Assembly: GCA_046733475.1 (NCBI GenBank)
Contig: JBKPPF010000044.1
Coordinates: 1 to 7,405 of the forward strand
Length of the DNA: 7,405 nucleotides
Origin: DATEOR01 sp046733475
GTDB lineage: Bacteria; Actinomycetota; Thermoleophilia; Gaiellales; Gaiellaceae
Reading direction: 5' to 3'
In this document: positions 1-5,758 of the stretch, in pieces
Position numbering within the stretch: position 1 is the stretch's first letter
Layout of the letters: each line of letters begins with the position of its first letter
Program-made: the position numbers and the translations under genes
The notes under the pieces: generated by a model
Database searches by the model: none
Seen by the model: only the letters and a program-made list of their open reading frames with translations
What the model was told of the DNA's origin: nothing

Positions 1-222
1 CCGCGCATCCGGGACTTCCGCGGCCTCTCTCCGGCGAGCTTCGACGGCCGGGGCAACTATTCGATCGGGATCCGGGAGCAGATCATCTTCCCGGAGGTCG
101 ACTACGACGACGTGGAGACCGTGCGCGGCCTCGACGTCACCATCACGACATCGGCGGACACGGATGAAGAGGCCTTCGCGCTCCTGCGCGAGCTCGGCCT
201 CCCGTTCCGCGCAGGAGCATAG
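1..222 (+). CDS. rplE: 50S ribosomal protein L5, C-terminal part (5' end outside window)
   Basis: L5 is a 5S rRNA-binding protein of the large-subunit central protuberance that also contacts S13 across the subunit interface. The window holds the last 73 residues in frame 1, ending at TAG 220-222; the family is about 180 residues, so roughly 105 lie upstream. The segment opens with PRIRDFRG and continues through GRGNYSIGI and EQIIFPEV, all typical of the L5 C-terminal half. L5 followed by zinc-type S14, S8 and L6 is the standard spc order. The last three sense codons are GCA, GGA and GCA, unusual beside the mostly G/C-ending codons around them; they form the 3' arm of an 11-bp hairpin before rpsZ. 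Identity is secure; the start cannot be seen. Confidence 0.97.
   Translation, partial: PRIRDFRGLSPASFDGRGNYSIGIREQIIFPEVDYDDVETVRGLDVTITTSADTDEEAFALLRELGLPFRAGA
180..218 (+). promoter_or_regulatory. 11-bp perfect RNA hairpin at the end of rplE, just before the rpsZ ribosome binding site
   Basis: Positions 180-190 (GCTCCTGCGCG) are the exact reverse complement of 208-218 (CGCGCAGGAGC), with a 17-nt loop at 191-207. The stem ends 2 nt before the rpsZ Shine-Dalgarno (221-226). The loop holds CCTCC at 198-202, which is complementary to the GGAGG of that Shine-Dalgarno (222-226). The paired 3' arm itself contains a decoy AGGAG (213-217). There is no following U-run, so this is not an intrinsic terminator. 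A role in rpsZ translation is inference. Confidence 0.5.
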
Positions 223-226
223 GAGG
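221..226 (+). promoter_or_regulatory. Shine-Dalgarno for rpsZ (fixes the TTG start)
   Basis: AGGAGG overlaps the last two bases of the rplE stop codon and lies 4 nt before TTG at 231. It selects the TTG start, since no ATG occurs at the conserved N-terminus. Confidence 0.8.
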
Positions 227-230
227 ACAG

Positions 231-416
231 TTGGCGAAGAAAAGTTTGATCGCGAAGGCCGCGCGACCGCAGAAGTACAAGTCGCGGGAATACACGCGCT
301 GCAACCGCTGCGGGCGCCCGCGCGCGGTCTACCGCAAGTTCGGCCTGTGCCGGATCTGCCTGCGCGAGCTGGCCCACGAGGGCGTCATTCCCGGCATGAC
401 GAAGTCGAGCTGGTAG
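231..416 (+). CDS. rpsZ: 30S ribosomal protein S14, zinc-binding type Z
   Basis: S14 is a small-subunit head protein needed for late 30S assembly, contacting 16S rRNA near S3 and S10. This is the short zinc form: 61 residues with two CxxC pairs, C24/C27 and C40/C43, forming a zinc ribbon. The N-terminus MAKKSLIAKA and the C-terminus ending PGMTKSSW are typical of the family. Translation starts at TTG 231, supported by a strong AGGAGG four bases upstream and by the conserved N-terminus. The gene lies 8 nt after rplE and 10 nt before rpsH. The zinc-free alternative S14 is about 100 residues and lacks these cysteines. The name rpsN is also used for this gene. Its translation may be influenced by the hairpin at 180-218. 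Confidence 0.97.
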   Translation: MAKKSLIAKAARPQKYKSREYTRCNRCGRPRAVYRKFGLCRICLRELAHEGVIPGMTKSSW

Positions 417-426
417 GGGGAGAGCG

Positions 427-822
427 ATGCTGACCGATCCAGTTGCAGACATGCTCGCCCGCCTGAAGAACGCGAACAAGGCGCTGCACGAGACCGTCGA
501 GATGCCGGCCTCGAACATGAAGACGGAGATTGCGCGGCTGCTCCGCGACGAGGGCTACATCAAGGACTACCGCATCGACAGGGGCGAGTCGTTCGATACC
601 TTGGTGATCGAGCTGAAGTTCGGCCCCAAGCGCGAGCGGATCATCACCGACGTCAAGAGGGTCTCGAAGCCGGGCAGGCGCGTCTACGCGACGAAGGACC
701 GCCTCCCGCGCGTCCTCGGAGGCATGGGGACGGCGATCATGTCCACCTCGAACGGCCTGGTCACGAGCCGGACGGCGCAGGAGCTCGGCGTCGGCGGCGA
801 AGTCGTTTGTTTCGTCTGGTAG
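427..822 (+). CDS. rpsH: 30S ribosomal protein S8
   Basis: S8 binds helix 21 of 16S rRNA in the 30S platform and is a primary assembly protein; in E. coli it also represses the spc operon by binding mRNA at rplE. The 131-residue length is normal. The N-terminus (DPVADMLARLKNA) and the C-terminal block GTAIMSTSNGLVTS followed by GEV are the conserved RNA-binding features. ATG 427 follows a purine-rich GGGGGAGAG (416-424) that overlaps the rpsZ stop. Whether S8 autoregulation operates here cannot be judged, because the leader region of rplE is outside the window. A small inverted repeat (383-388/396-401) lies at the end of rpsZ, but it falls in highly conserved codons. Confidence 0.98.
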   Translation: MLTDPVADMLARLKNANKALHETVEMPASNMKTEIARLLRDEGYIKDYRIDRGESFDTLVIELKFGPKRERIITDVKRVSKPGRRVYATKDRLPRVLGGMGTAIMSTSNGLVTSRTAQELGVGGEVVCFVW

Positions 823-831
823 CACCCTGAG

Positions 832-1365
832 ATGAGTCGAATTGGAAAAAGCCCCATCCCGTTGCCCGCCGGAGTCTCGGTGTCGCTCTCGCCTGGGCGC
901 GTGATGGTGAACGGCCCGCTCGGCGAGCTGACGCAGATGGTTCCGCAGCGGATGACCGTCGAGCAGGGCGACGGCGAGCTCCTCGTGAAGCGCCCGAGCG
1001 AGCGCGGCGAGGACCGGGCGCTCCACGGGCTGACCCGAAGCCTCGTCGCCAACATGGTCGAGGGCGTCACGAACGGGTTTACGAAGACCCTCGAGATCCA
1101 GGGAGTCGGCTACCGCGCGTCCATGCGCGGGACCGACCTGGAGCTCAACGTCGGCTACTCCCACCCCGTCGTCAGGAAGCCGCCGCAGGGGATCACGTTC
1201 GAGGTGCCCGTCCAGACGCAGGTCATCGTCAAGGGCATCGACAAGCAGAAGGTCGGCCAGGTCGCCGCCGAGATCCGCGCAGTGCGGCCGCCCGAGCCGT
1301 ACAAGGGCAAGGGCATCCGCTACGAGGGCGAGTACGTGCGCCGCAAGGTCGGGAAGCGGGCTTGA
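832..1365 (+). CDS. rplF: 50S ribosomal protein L6
   Basis: L6 binds 23S rRNA domain VI near the sarcin-ricin loop and the factor-binding region. The 177-residue length is standard. Two tandem L6 domains are expected; the N-terminal one starts with MSRIGKSPIPLP and the C-terminal one ends with the family signature PPEPYKGKGIRY near residues 153-164, followed by GEYVRRKVGKRA. The start is ATG 832, 9 nt after rpsH. There is no strong Shine-Dalgarno (only CTGAG just before the start), so translation probably depends on ribosomes arriving from rpsH. The stop overlaps the rplR start as TGATG. Confidence 0.98.
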   Translation: MSRIGKSPIPLPAGVSVSLSPGRVMVNGPLGELTQMVPQRMTVEQGDGELLVKRPSERGEDRALHGLTRSLVANMVEGVTNGFTKTLEIQGVGYRASMRGTDLELNVGYSHPVVRKPPQGITFEVPVQTQVIVKGIDKQKVGQVAAEIRAVRPPEPYKGKGIRYEGEYVRRKVGKRA

Positions 1366-1721
1366 TGGCCGCGTTGACGGTCAGACAGGCTCGCCTGCGT
1401 CGCCACAAGCGCGTACGCTACAAGGTCCTCGGCACCGCCGAGCGGCCGCGCCTCGTCGTCTTCCGCTCGAACCGCGGCATCAGCGCGCAGCTCGTGGACG
1501 ACGTCGAGCGCAAGACGCTCGCCGCCGCCGGCCACGGCGAGCTCAAGAAGACCTTCAAGGGCTCGAAGACCGAGCAGGCGGCCGAGGTCGGCAAGTTGCT
1601 CGCGGCGGCCGGAAAGAAGGCCGGAGTCGAGACCGTGGTCTTCGACCGCGGCGGCTATCTCTACCACGGCCGCGTCAAGGCACTCGCCGACGGCGCGCGC
1701 GAAGGAGGGCTGAAGTTTTGA
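1365..1721 (+). CDS. rplR: 50S ribosomal protein L18
   Basis: L18 binds 5S rRNA together with L5 in the central protuberance. The 118-residue length is typical. A basic N-terminal tail (RQARLRRHKRVRYKV) precedes RPRLVVFRSNRGISAQ, and the C-terminus FDRGGYLYHGRVKALADGAR is the conserved L18 ending. I place the start at ATG 1365, which shares one base with the rplF stop (TGATG), rather than at the TTG one codon earlier. A weak GGGAAG at 1351-1356 is the only candidate ribosome binding site, so reinitiation after rplF is likely. The 3' end overlaps rpsE by 4 nt (TTGA). Confidence 0.97.
   Translation: MAALTVRQARLRRHKRVRYKVLGTAERPRLVVFRSNRGISAQLVDDVERKTLAAAGHGELKKTFKGSKTEQAAEVGKLLAAAGKKAGVETVVFDRGGYLYHGRVKALADGAREGGLKF
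1702..1708 (+). promoter_or_regulatory. Shine-Dalgarno for rpsE (fixes the TTG start)
   Basis: AAGGAGG lies inside the 3' end of rplR, 9 nt before TTG at 1718. It is one of the strongest ribosome binding sites in the window and supports the non-ATG start of rpsE. Confidence 0.8.
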
Positions 1722-2338
1722 GCAGCGTTGAACGCCAGGTCGAGCGCAACCTCGAGTACGAGTCGCGGGAGCTCAAGGAGCGGGTCGTCGAGATCAACCG
1801 CGTCGCCAAGGTCGTCAAGGGCGGCCGGCGGTTCTCGTTCACCGCGCTCGTCGTGATCGGGGACGAGGTCGACCGCGTCGGCGTCGGCTACGGAAAGGCG
1901 CGAGAGGTCCCGCTGGCCATCTCGAAGGCCGTCGACGACGCGAAGAAGAACCTCTTCCAGGTTCCGAAGAGCGGGACGACGATCACGCACGAGATCCTCG
2001 GGCGCTCCGATGCGGCCCGCGTGCTCCTGCGCCCGGCCAGCGAGGGAACCGGCGTCATCGCCGGCGGCGGCGTCCGCGCCGTCCTGGAGCTTGCCGGCAT
2101 CCGCGACATCCTCGCGAAGAGCCTCGGCAACCCGAACCCCGTGAACCTCCTCAAGGCGACGGTGAACGGGCTGAAGAGCCTGCGCCGGCCGGAAGAGGTG
2201 GCCGCGATCCGCGGCAAGGCCGTCCACGAAATCCTGTTCCCGCGCAAAAAGATCGAGGAGCCGGAGGCGGCTCCGGCACCGACCGAAACCACCGAGACCA
2301 CCCCAGATGCCGAAGCTGACGATCACCCAGACGCGTAG
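1718..2338 (+). CDS. rpsE: 30S ribosomal protein S5 with acidic C-terminal tail
   Basis: S5 sits at the mRNA entrance of the 30S subunit and contributes to decoding fidelity with S4. The N-terminal double-stranded RNA-binding domain includes VVKGGRRFSFTALVVIGD (residues 32-49), followed by VGVGYGKAREVPLAI; the C-terminal domain includes GGGVRAVLELAGI and runs to about residue 176. Length is 206 residues, above the 160-175 of compact homologues, because of a tail from about residue 179 to 206 rich in Glu, Asp, Pro, Thr and Ala: 10 of its 28 residues are acidic. The TTG start overlaps the rplR stop (TTGA) and has a strong Shine-Dalgarno. The last ten codons and stop overlap rpmD out of frame by 32 nt. 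The core identity is certain; the function of the tail is unknown. Confidence 0.97.
   Translation: MSSVERQVERNLEYESRELKERVVEINRVAKVVKGGRRFSFTALVVIGDEVDRVGVGYGKAREVPLAISKAVDDAKKNLFQVPKSGTTITHEILGRSDAARVLLRPASEGTGVIAGGGVRAVLELAGIRDILAKSLGNPNPVNLLKATVNGLKSLRRPEEVAAIRGKAVHEILFPRKKIEEPEAAPAPTETTETTPDAEADDHPDA
2260..2277 (+). promoter_or_regulatory. 7-bp hairpin in the rpsE tail, upstream of rpmD
   Basis: GCCGGAG (2260-2266) pairs perfectly with CTCCGGC (2271-2277) around a GCGG loop. An alternative 6-bp pairing uses 2257-2262 with 2269-2274. It lies about 30 nt before the rpmD start. In GC-rich coding DNA this could be chance. Confidence 0.3.
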
Positions 2339-2486
2339 CCAGATCGGCCAGACGCAGAAGCACCGGGGCACCCTCCGAGCGCTCGGCCTGGGCAAGGTCG
2401 GCCGCTCCGTCGAGCGCGAGGACACTCCGGAGACCCTCGGTATGCTCAGGAAGGTCCGCCATCTGGTGCGGATCGAGGAGTCCTAG
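2307..2486 (+). CDS. rpmD: 50S ribosomal protein L30
   Basis: L30 is a small peripheral large-subunit protein bound to 23S rRNA domain II; it is missing from some bacteria, so its presence is informative. The 59-residue protein begins MPKLTITQTRSQIGQ, contains HRGTLRALGLGKVGRSV (about residues 19-35) and ends with VRHLVRIEES, matching the family along its whole length. The start at ATG 2307 is fixed by the conserved KLTIT N-terminus even though it lies inside rpsE, giving a 32-nt overlap in another frame. No good Shine-Dalgarno is visible (only GAGA at 2294-2297), so translation is probably coupled to rpsE. The stop abuts the rplO ATG directly. Confidence 0.95.
   Translation: MPKLTITQTRSQIGQTQKHRGTLRALGLGKVGRSVEREDTPETLGMLRKVRHLVRIEES
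2453..2474 (+). promoter_or_regulatory. 7-bp hairpin flush against the rplO Shine-Dalgarno
   Basis: GGTCCGC (2453-2459) pairs with GCGGATC (2468-2474), with one G-U pair and an 8-nt loop. The stem ends at the base before GAGGAG (2475-2480), the rplO ribosome binding site. It lies in the last codons of rpmD. Confidence 0.35.
2475..2480 (+). promoter_or_regulatory. Shine-Dalgarno for rplO
   Basis: GAGGAG lies 6 nt before ATG 2487 and codes for residues near the rpmD C-terminus. The same hexamer in the same position relative to a hairpin recurs before secY. Confidence 0.75.
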
Positions 2487-3134
2487 ATGCCCGCGCCCGA
2501 AGAAGAGCTGAACCTCTCCGCTCTGAAGCCCGCGCAGAAGCGCAAGGCGCGCAAGCGCGTCGGCCGCGGCATGGGCTCGGGCAAAGGCCGGTATTCAGGC
2601 CGAGGAATCAAGGGCCAGAAGTCGCGCTCCGGCTCCCACACGATGCGCCCGGGCTTCGAGGGCGGCCAGATGCCGATCTACATGCGCCTGGGCAAGAAGC
2701 GCGGCCCGTACTCGAAGGACGCGATGCCGGTCGGCCCGCACCGCACGCACACCGTGGCGGTCAACGTGCGTGACCTCGAGCGCGTCTTCGATGACGGCGC
2801 CGACGTTTCGCTCGAAGCTCTGATCGAGAAGGGCCTCATCAAGAACACGCGCATCGACGTGAAGATCCTCGGCGAGGGCGACCTGAAGAAGAAGCTGACC
2901 GTCACCTCCCACCTCTTTTCGAAGACCGCGCGGGAGAAGATCGAGTCCGCCGGCGGGACCGCGACCGCTCTCCGCGAGGCGGTCGAGAAGAAGCGCAAGA
3001 CGCGCAGGGCAAAGCCGGCGGCTGAAGAGCCCGAAACCGCGGCTCCCGAGAGCACTGAGGAGGCACCGGCGGAGGAGGCACCCGAGCGTTCTACCGAGGA
3101 ATCCGCGAAAGCGGATTCCGAGGAGACCGAATAG
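2487..3134 (+). CDS. rplO: 50S ribosomal protein L15 with long acidic C-terminal tail
   Basis: L15 is a large-subunit assembly protein that threads an extended basic N-terminus through 23S rRNA. The N-terminal region has RKARKRVGRGMGSGKG followed by GRGIKGQKSRSG (about residues 19-49) and GFEGGQMPIYMRL (56-68). The globular C-terminal domain runs to about residue 165 (LFSKTAREKIESAGGT is the conserved end). Length is 215 residues against the usual 145-160: a basic patch KKRKTRRAK (168-176) is followed by a 39-residue tail with 14 Glu and 1 Asp and only two basic residues. ATG 2487 directly follows the rpmD stop and has GAGGAG six bases upstream. The tail coding region carries the GAAA hairpin before secY. 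The tail resembles that of S5 in composition. Confidence 0.97.
   Translation: MPAPEEELNLSALKPAQKRKARKRVGRGMGSGKGRYSGRGIKGQKSRSGSHTMRPGFEGGQMPIYMRLGKKRGPYSKDAMPVGPHRTHTVAVNVRDLERVFDDGADVSLEALIEKGLIKNTRIDVKILGEGDLKKKLTVTSHLFSKTAREKIESAGGTATALREAVEKKRKTRRAKPAAEEPETAAPESTEEAPAEEAPERSTEESAKADSEETE
3098..3119 (+). promoter_or_regulatory. 9-bp perfect hairpin with GAAA tetraloop, flush against the secY Shine-Dalgarno
   Basis: GGAATCCGC (3098-3106) and GCGGATTCC (3111-3119) are perfect complements around GAAA (3107-3110), a GNRA tetraloop closed by C-G. The next base begins GAGGAG, the secY ribosome binding site. It codes for residues 205-211 of the L15 tail. No U-run follows, so it is not a terminator. 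Possible roles are control of secY translation, an mRNA processing site or a differential-stability element; all are inference. Confidence 0.6.
3120..3125 (+). promoter_or_regulatory. Shine-Dalgarno for secY
   Basis: GAGGAG ends 9 nt before ATG 3135. It immediately follows the 3' arm of the GAAA hairpin. Confidence 0.75.
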
Positions 3135-4391
3135 ATGTTCTCCTGGCTGACGAACGCGTGGCGCGTCCCGGAGCTCCGCCACCGCGTGCTCTTCACGGCC
3201 ATGATCCTGGGCTTCTACCGGCTGGGGAGCTGGATCCCGGTGCCGGGAGTCAACTCCGCCGCCATCGACTCGTACTTCTCGGGCCAGGGCGGGACGATCC
3301 TCGGCCTCCTGAACATCTTCTCGGGCGGCGCGCTCGGGCAGTTCGCCCTCTTCGCGCTCGGAATCATGCCCTACGTCACGGCCTCGATCATCCTCCAGCT
3401 CATGACCGTGGTGATCCCGCGGCTCGAGCAGTTGCAGAAGGAGGGTGAGGCGGGCTACGCCAAGATCAACCAGTACACCCGCTACCTGACCGTCGTGCTC
3501 GCGGCGCTCCAGGCGGCGGGATACTCGTACCTCTTCAACCGCCAGATCCCCGACTTCCAGCTGAACGCGGGGCGGTTCGTCCTCATCGTCGTCTCGCTGA
3601 CCGCGGCGACCACGCTCCTCATGTGGATGGGCGAGCTGATCACGAAGCGCGGGATCGGAAACGGCATCTCGCTCCTCATCTTCGCGTCAATCCTCTCGAG
3701 CCTCCCCGCAGGCATCCGCGCCTGGTACGAGGGCGGCCCCTACGAGCGCGTGATGTTCCCGGTGATCGCGCTCAGCGTCATCGTCGCAGTCGTGTTCGTC
3801 CAGGAGGGCCAGCGCCGGATCCCGATCCAGTACGCGAAAAGGATGGTGGGGCGGCGGATGACCTCGGGCGGATCGACCTACATGCCGCTCCGCGTGAACA
3901 TGGCCGGCGTCATCCCGATCATCTTCGCGGCGGCGATCATGGCGTTCCCGCCAACCGTCGCGCAGTTCTTCCCGAAGACGCAGAGCTTCATCAACGAGCA
4001 CTTCACGCCGACGGACTGGACCTATCTGCTGCTGCAGGCGCTCTTGATCGTGATCTTCACCTACTTCTACACGGCCGTTCAGTTCAACCCGATCGACCAG
4101 GCGGACAACCTGCGCAAATACGGCGGCTACATCCCGGGCATCCGACCGGGCCCGCCCACGGCGCAGTACCTCGACCGCGTCCTCACGCGGCTGACTCTCC
4201 CCGGGTCGCTCTACCTCGCCCTCGTCGCCACGCTGCCGACGCTCATCATCCTGTACGGCGGCTTCTCACAGGCGACCTCGCGAGCCCTCGGTGGCACATC
4301 GATCCTCATCGTGGTGGGCGTCGCGCTCGACACCATGCGTCAGATGGAGTCGCAGATGATGATGCGCCACTACGAGGGATTCTTGAAGTAA
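3135..4391 (+). CDS. secY: Protein translocase channel subunit SecY
   Basis: SecY forms the protein-conducting channel in the cytoplasmic membrane with SecE and SecG, taking substrates from SecA or the ribosome. The protein has 418 residues, a normal length, and about ten membrane segments, roughly 16-36, 71-90, 115-135, 147-165, 173-193, 207-223, 258-278, 296-315, 359-378 and 385-400. The plug region lies around 55-68. Conserved blocks are GIMPYVTASIILQLM (76-90), GELITKRGIGNGISLLI (166-182), the cytosolic C4 loop QEGQRRIPIQYAKRM and the C5 loop KYGGYIPGIRPG, whose R337 matches the arginine required for SecA-driven transport in E. coli. ATG 3135 abuts the rplO stop. The gene is followed 7 nt later by adk, the usual Gram-positive arrangement. 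Confidence 0.98.
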   Translation: MFSWLTNAWRVPELRHRVLFTAMILGFYRLGSWIPVPGVNSAAIDSYFSGQGGTILGLLNIFSGGALGQFALFALGIMPYVTASIILQLMTVVIPRLEQLQKEGEAGYAKINQYTRYLTVVLAALQAAGYSYLFNRQIPDFQLNAGRFVLIVVSLTAATTLLMWMGELITKRGIGNGISLLIFASILSSLPAGIRAWYEGGPYERVMFPVIALSVIVAVVFVQEGQRRIPIQYAKRMVGRRMTSGGSTYMPLRVNMAGVIPIIFAAAIMAFPPTVAQFFPKTQSFINEHFTPTDWTYLLLQALLIVIFTYFYTAVQFNPIDQADNLRKYGGYIPGIRPGPPTAQYLDRVLTRLTLPGSLYLALVATLPTLIILYGGFSQATSRALGGTSILIVVGVALDTMRQMESQMMMRHYEGFLK

Positions 4392-4398
4392 GGCCGCT

Positions 4399-4983
4399 TT
4401 GGCGCTCGACATCGTCATCCTCGGGCCGCCGGGGGCCGGCAAGGGCACCCAGGCGAAGCGCATCTCGACCGAAGCGGGGATCCCGCACATCGCGACCGGG
4501 GACATGCTCCGCGACGCGATTGCCAAGGGCACGGAGATGGGCATGCGCATCACGCCGATCTACGACGCCGGCGACCTCGTTCCCGACGATCTCATGATCG
4601 AGCTCATCCGCGAGCGCCTGAGCGTCTCGGACACCGCCGAAGGCTTCATCCTCGACGGGTTCCCGCGGACGGTGGCGCAGGCGGAGGCGCTCGACCGAGG
4701 CCTCGAGGACATCGACCGCGAGCTCACGGCAGTCCTCCATTTCCAGGTTCCCGACGAGCTCGCCGTCGAGCGGCTCCACGTGCGTGCTCTCCAGGAGGGG
4801 CGCACCGACGACACGCCCGAGATCATCAGGCACCGACTCGAGGTCTTCCACAAGTCGACCGAGCCGGTCGTCGAGTACTACCGCTCGAAAGGCATACTCG
4901 TAGGTATCCACGCCGAACGACCCATCGACGCCGTCTTCGCAGAGGTACAGGAAGTCCTCGAGACCGCCTCGACGCGGCAATGA
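4399..4983 (+). CDS. adk: Adenylate kinase, short-LID type
   Basis: Adenylate kinase catalyses ATP + AMP to 2 ADP in the cytoplasm and sets the adenylate pool. The 194-residue protein has the P-loop GPPGAGKGT (9-17, catalytic K15), the AMP-binding region ATGDMLRDAI (32-41), DGFPRT (86-91) and GRTDDTPEIIRHRLE (134-148) with arginines expected to contact phosphates. The stretch between VERL and GRTDD is only a few residues, so the zinc- or hydrogen-bond-stabilised LID insertion of about 27 residues found in Bacillus and E. coli enzymes is absent, as in actinobacterial Adk. The start is TTG 4399: the conserved N-terminus begins there and no ATG is available. A weak TAAGG overlaps the secY stop. 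The stop overlaps the map start (ATGA). Confidence 0.97.
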   Translation: MALDIVILGPPGAGKGTQAKRISTEAGIPHIATGDMLRDAIAKGTEMGMRITPIYDAGDLVPDDLMIELIRERLSVSDTAEGFILDGFPRTVAQAEALDRGLEDIDRELTAVLHFQVPDELAVERLHVRALQEGRTDDTPEIIRHRLEVFHKSTEPVVEYYRSKGILVGIHAERPIDAVFAEVQEVLETASTRQ

Positions 4984-5738
4984 TCGAACGCAAGTCCGCC
5001 GCCGAGATCGAGACGATGGCCCGCGCCGGGCGCGTCGTCGCCGACACGCTCTCGCTCCTGGGCGAAGCCGTCCGCCCGGGCATGACCACGCAGGATCTCG
5101 ACGAGGTCGCCGAGGAGTACATCCGCGCGCAGGGCGGCGCGCCCACGTTCAAGGGCTACCGCGGCTTTCCCGCGTCGATCTGCACGTCGCCGAACTCGAT
5201 GGTCGTGCACGGAATCCCGGGGTCGTACCGGATCGACGAGGGCGACCTGCTTTCGGTGGACGTCGGCGTCACGCTCGACGGCTACGTGGCTGACTCGGCC
5301 TACACCTTCGCCGTCGGCGAGGTGCCCGGGAGCTCGCAGCGTCTCCTCGAGGCCGGCCAGGCCGCTCTCGAGGCCGGGATCGAGCAGGCGCGGGGCGGCA
5401 ACCGCATCGGCGACATCTCCGCGGCCATCCAGCGCACCACCGAGGACGCCGGCTTCGCCGTCGTCCGGGAGCTCGTCGGCCACGGGGTGGGGCGGTCCAT
5501 GCACGAGGAGCCGCAGATCCCGAACTTCGGCGAGCCGGGGCGGGGGCCGATCCTCCAGCCGGGGATGACGCTCGCCATCGAGCCGATGATCACCGCCGGC
5601 CAGGCCGGCGTCTACACCGGCGACGATCGCTGGTCGATCTACACGCGCGACGATTCACTCGCCGCTCACTTCGAGCACACGGTCGCGGTCACCGAGGACG
5701 GACCTCGAGTGCTCACCGCCGCCGGCGTCCGCGTTTAG
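4980..5738 (+). CDS. map: Methionine aminopeptidase, type I
   Basis: This metalloprotease removes the initiator methionine from nascent proteins at the ribosome. The 252-residue protein has the pita-bread fold signature. The five metal ligands can be placed by alignment to E. coli: D94 in SVDVGV, D105 in YVADSAYTF, H168 in GHGVG, E201 in AIEPM and E232 in FEHT. The substrate-binding histidines H77 (VVHGIP) and H175 (MHEEP) are also present, so it should be active. There is no N-terminal SH3-binding extension. ATG 4980 overlaps the adk stop as ATGA and has no Shine-Dalgarno, implying coupled reinitiation. It is the last gene before the 79-nt gap and probably closes the spc transcription unit, though no terminator is visible. 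Confidence 0.97.
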   Translation: MIERKSAAEIETMARAGRVVADTLSLLGEAVRPGMTTQDLDEVAEEYIRAQGGAPTFKGYRGFPASICTSPNSMVVHGIPGSYRIDEGDLLSVDVGVTLDGYVADSAYTFAVGEVPGSSQRLLEAGQAALEAGIEQARGGNRIGDISAAIQRTTEDAGFAVVRELVGHGVGRSMHEEPQIPNFGEPGRGPILQPGMTLAIEPMITAGQAGVYTGDDRWSIYTRDDSLAAHFEHTVAVTEDGPRVLTAAGVRV

Positions 5739-5758
5739 GGCCAGTTCTGGACGCCTTC

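Noticed and set aside
383..401. 6-bp inverted repeat CGTCAT/ATGACG at the end of rpsZ
   Set aside because: Lies in codons for the strongly conserved PGMTKSSW region and is not adjacent to the rpsH ribosome binding site.
385..1164. Long minus-strand open frame opposite rpsH and rplF (others at 1661-2425 and 5713-6339)
   Set aside because: High GC with G/C-ending codons makes long antisense frames; no recognisable protein and the opposite strand carries conserved genes throughout.
1362..1367. TTG at 1362 as the rplR start
   Set aside because: The ATG at 1365 gives the TGATG overlap and a normal N-terminus; the TTG would only add one methionine.
3623..4597. Long plus-strand frame inside secY and adk
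   Set aside because: Out-of-frame shadow of two well-conserved genes; the product is low-complexity Arg/Pro/His-rich with no family resemblance.
5346..5377. Direct repeat CTCGAGGCCGG (twice, 21 nt apart) in map
   Set aside because: It encodes a repeated Leu-Glu-Ala-Gly in an ordinary helix of the enzyme; codon bias explains it.
5594..5610. 6-bp inverted repeat CGCCGG/CCGGCG in map
   Set aside because: Falls mid-gene in GC-rich Ala/Gly codons, away from any junction; likely chance.
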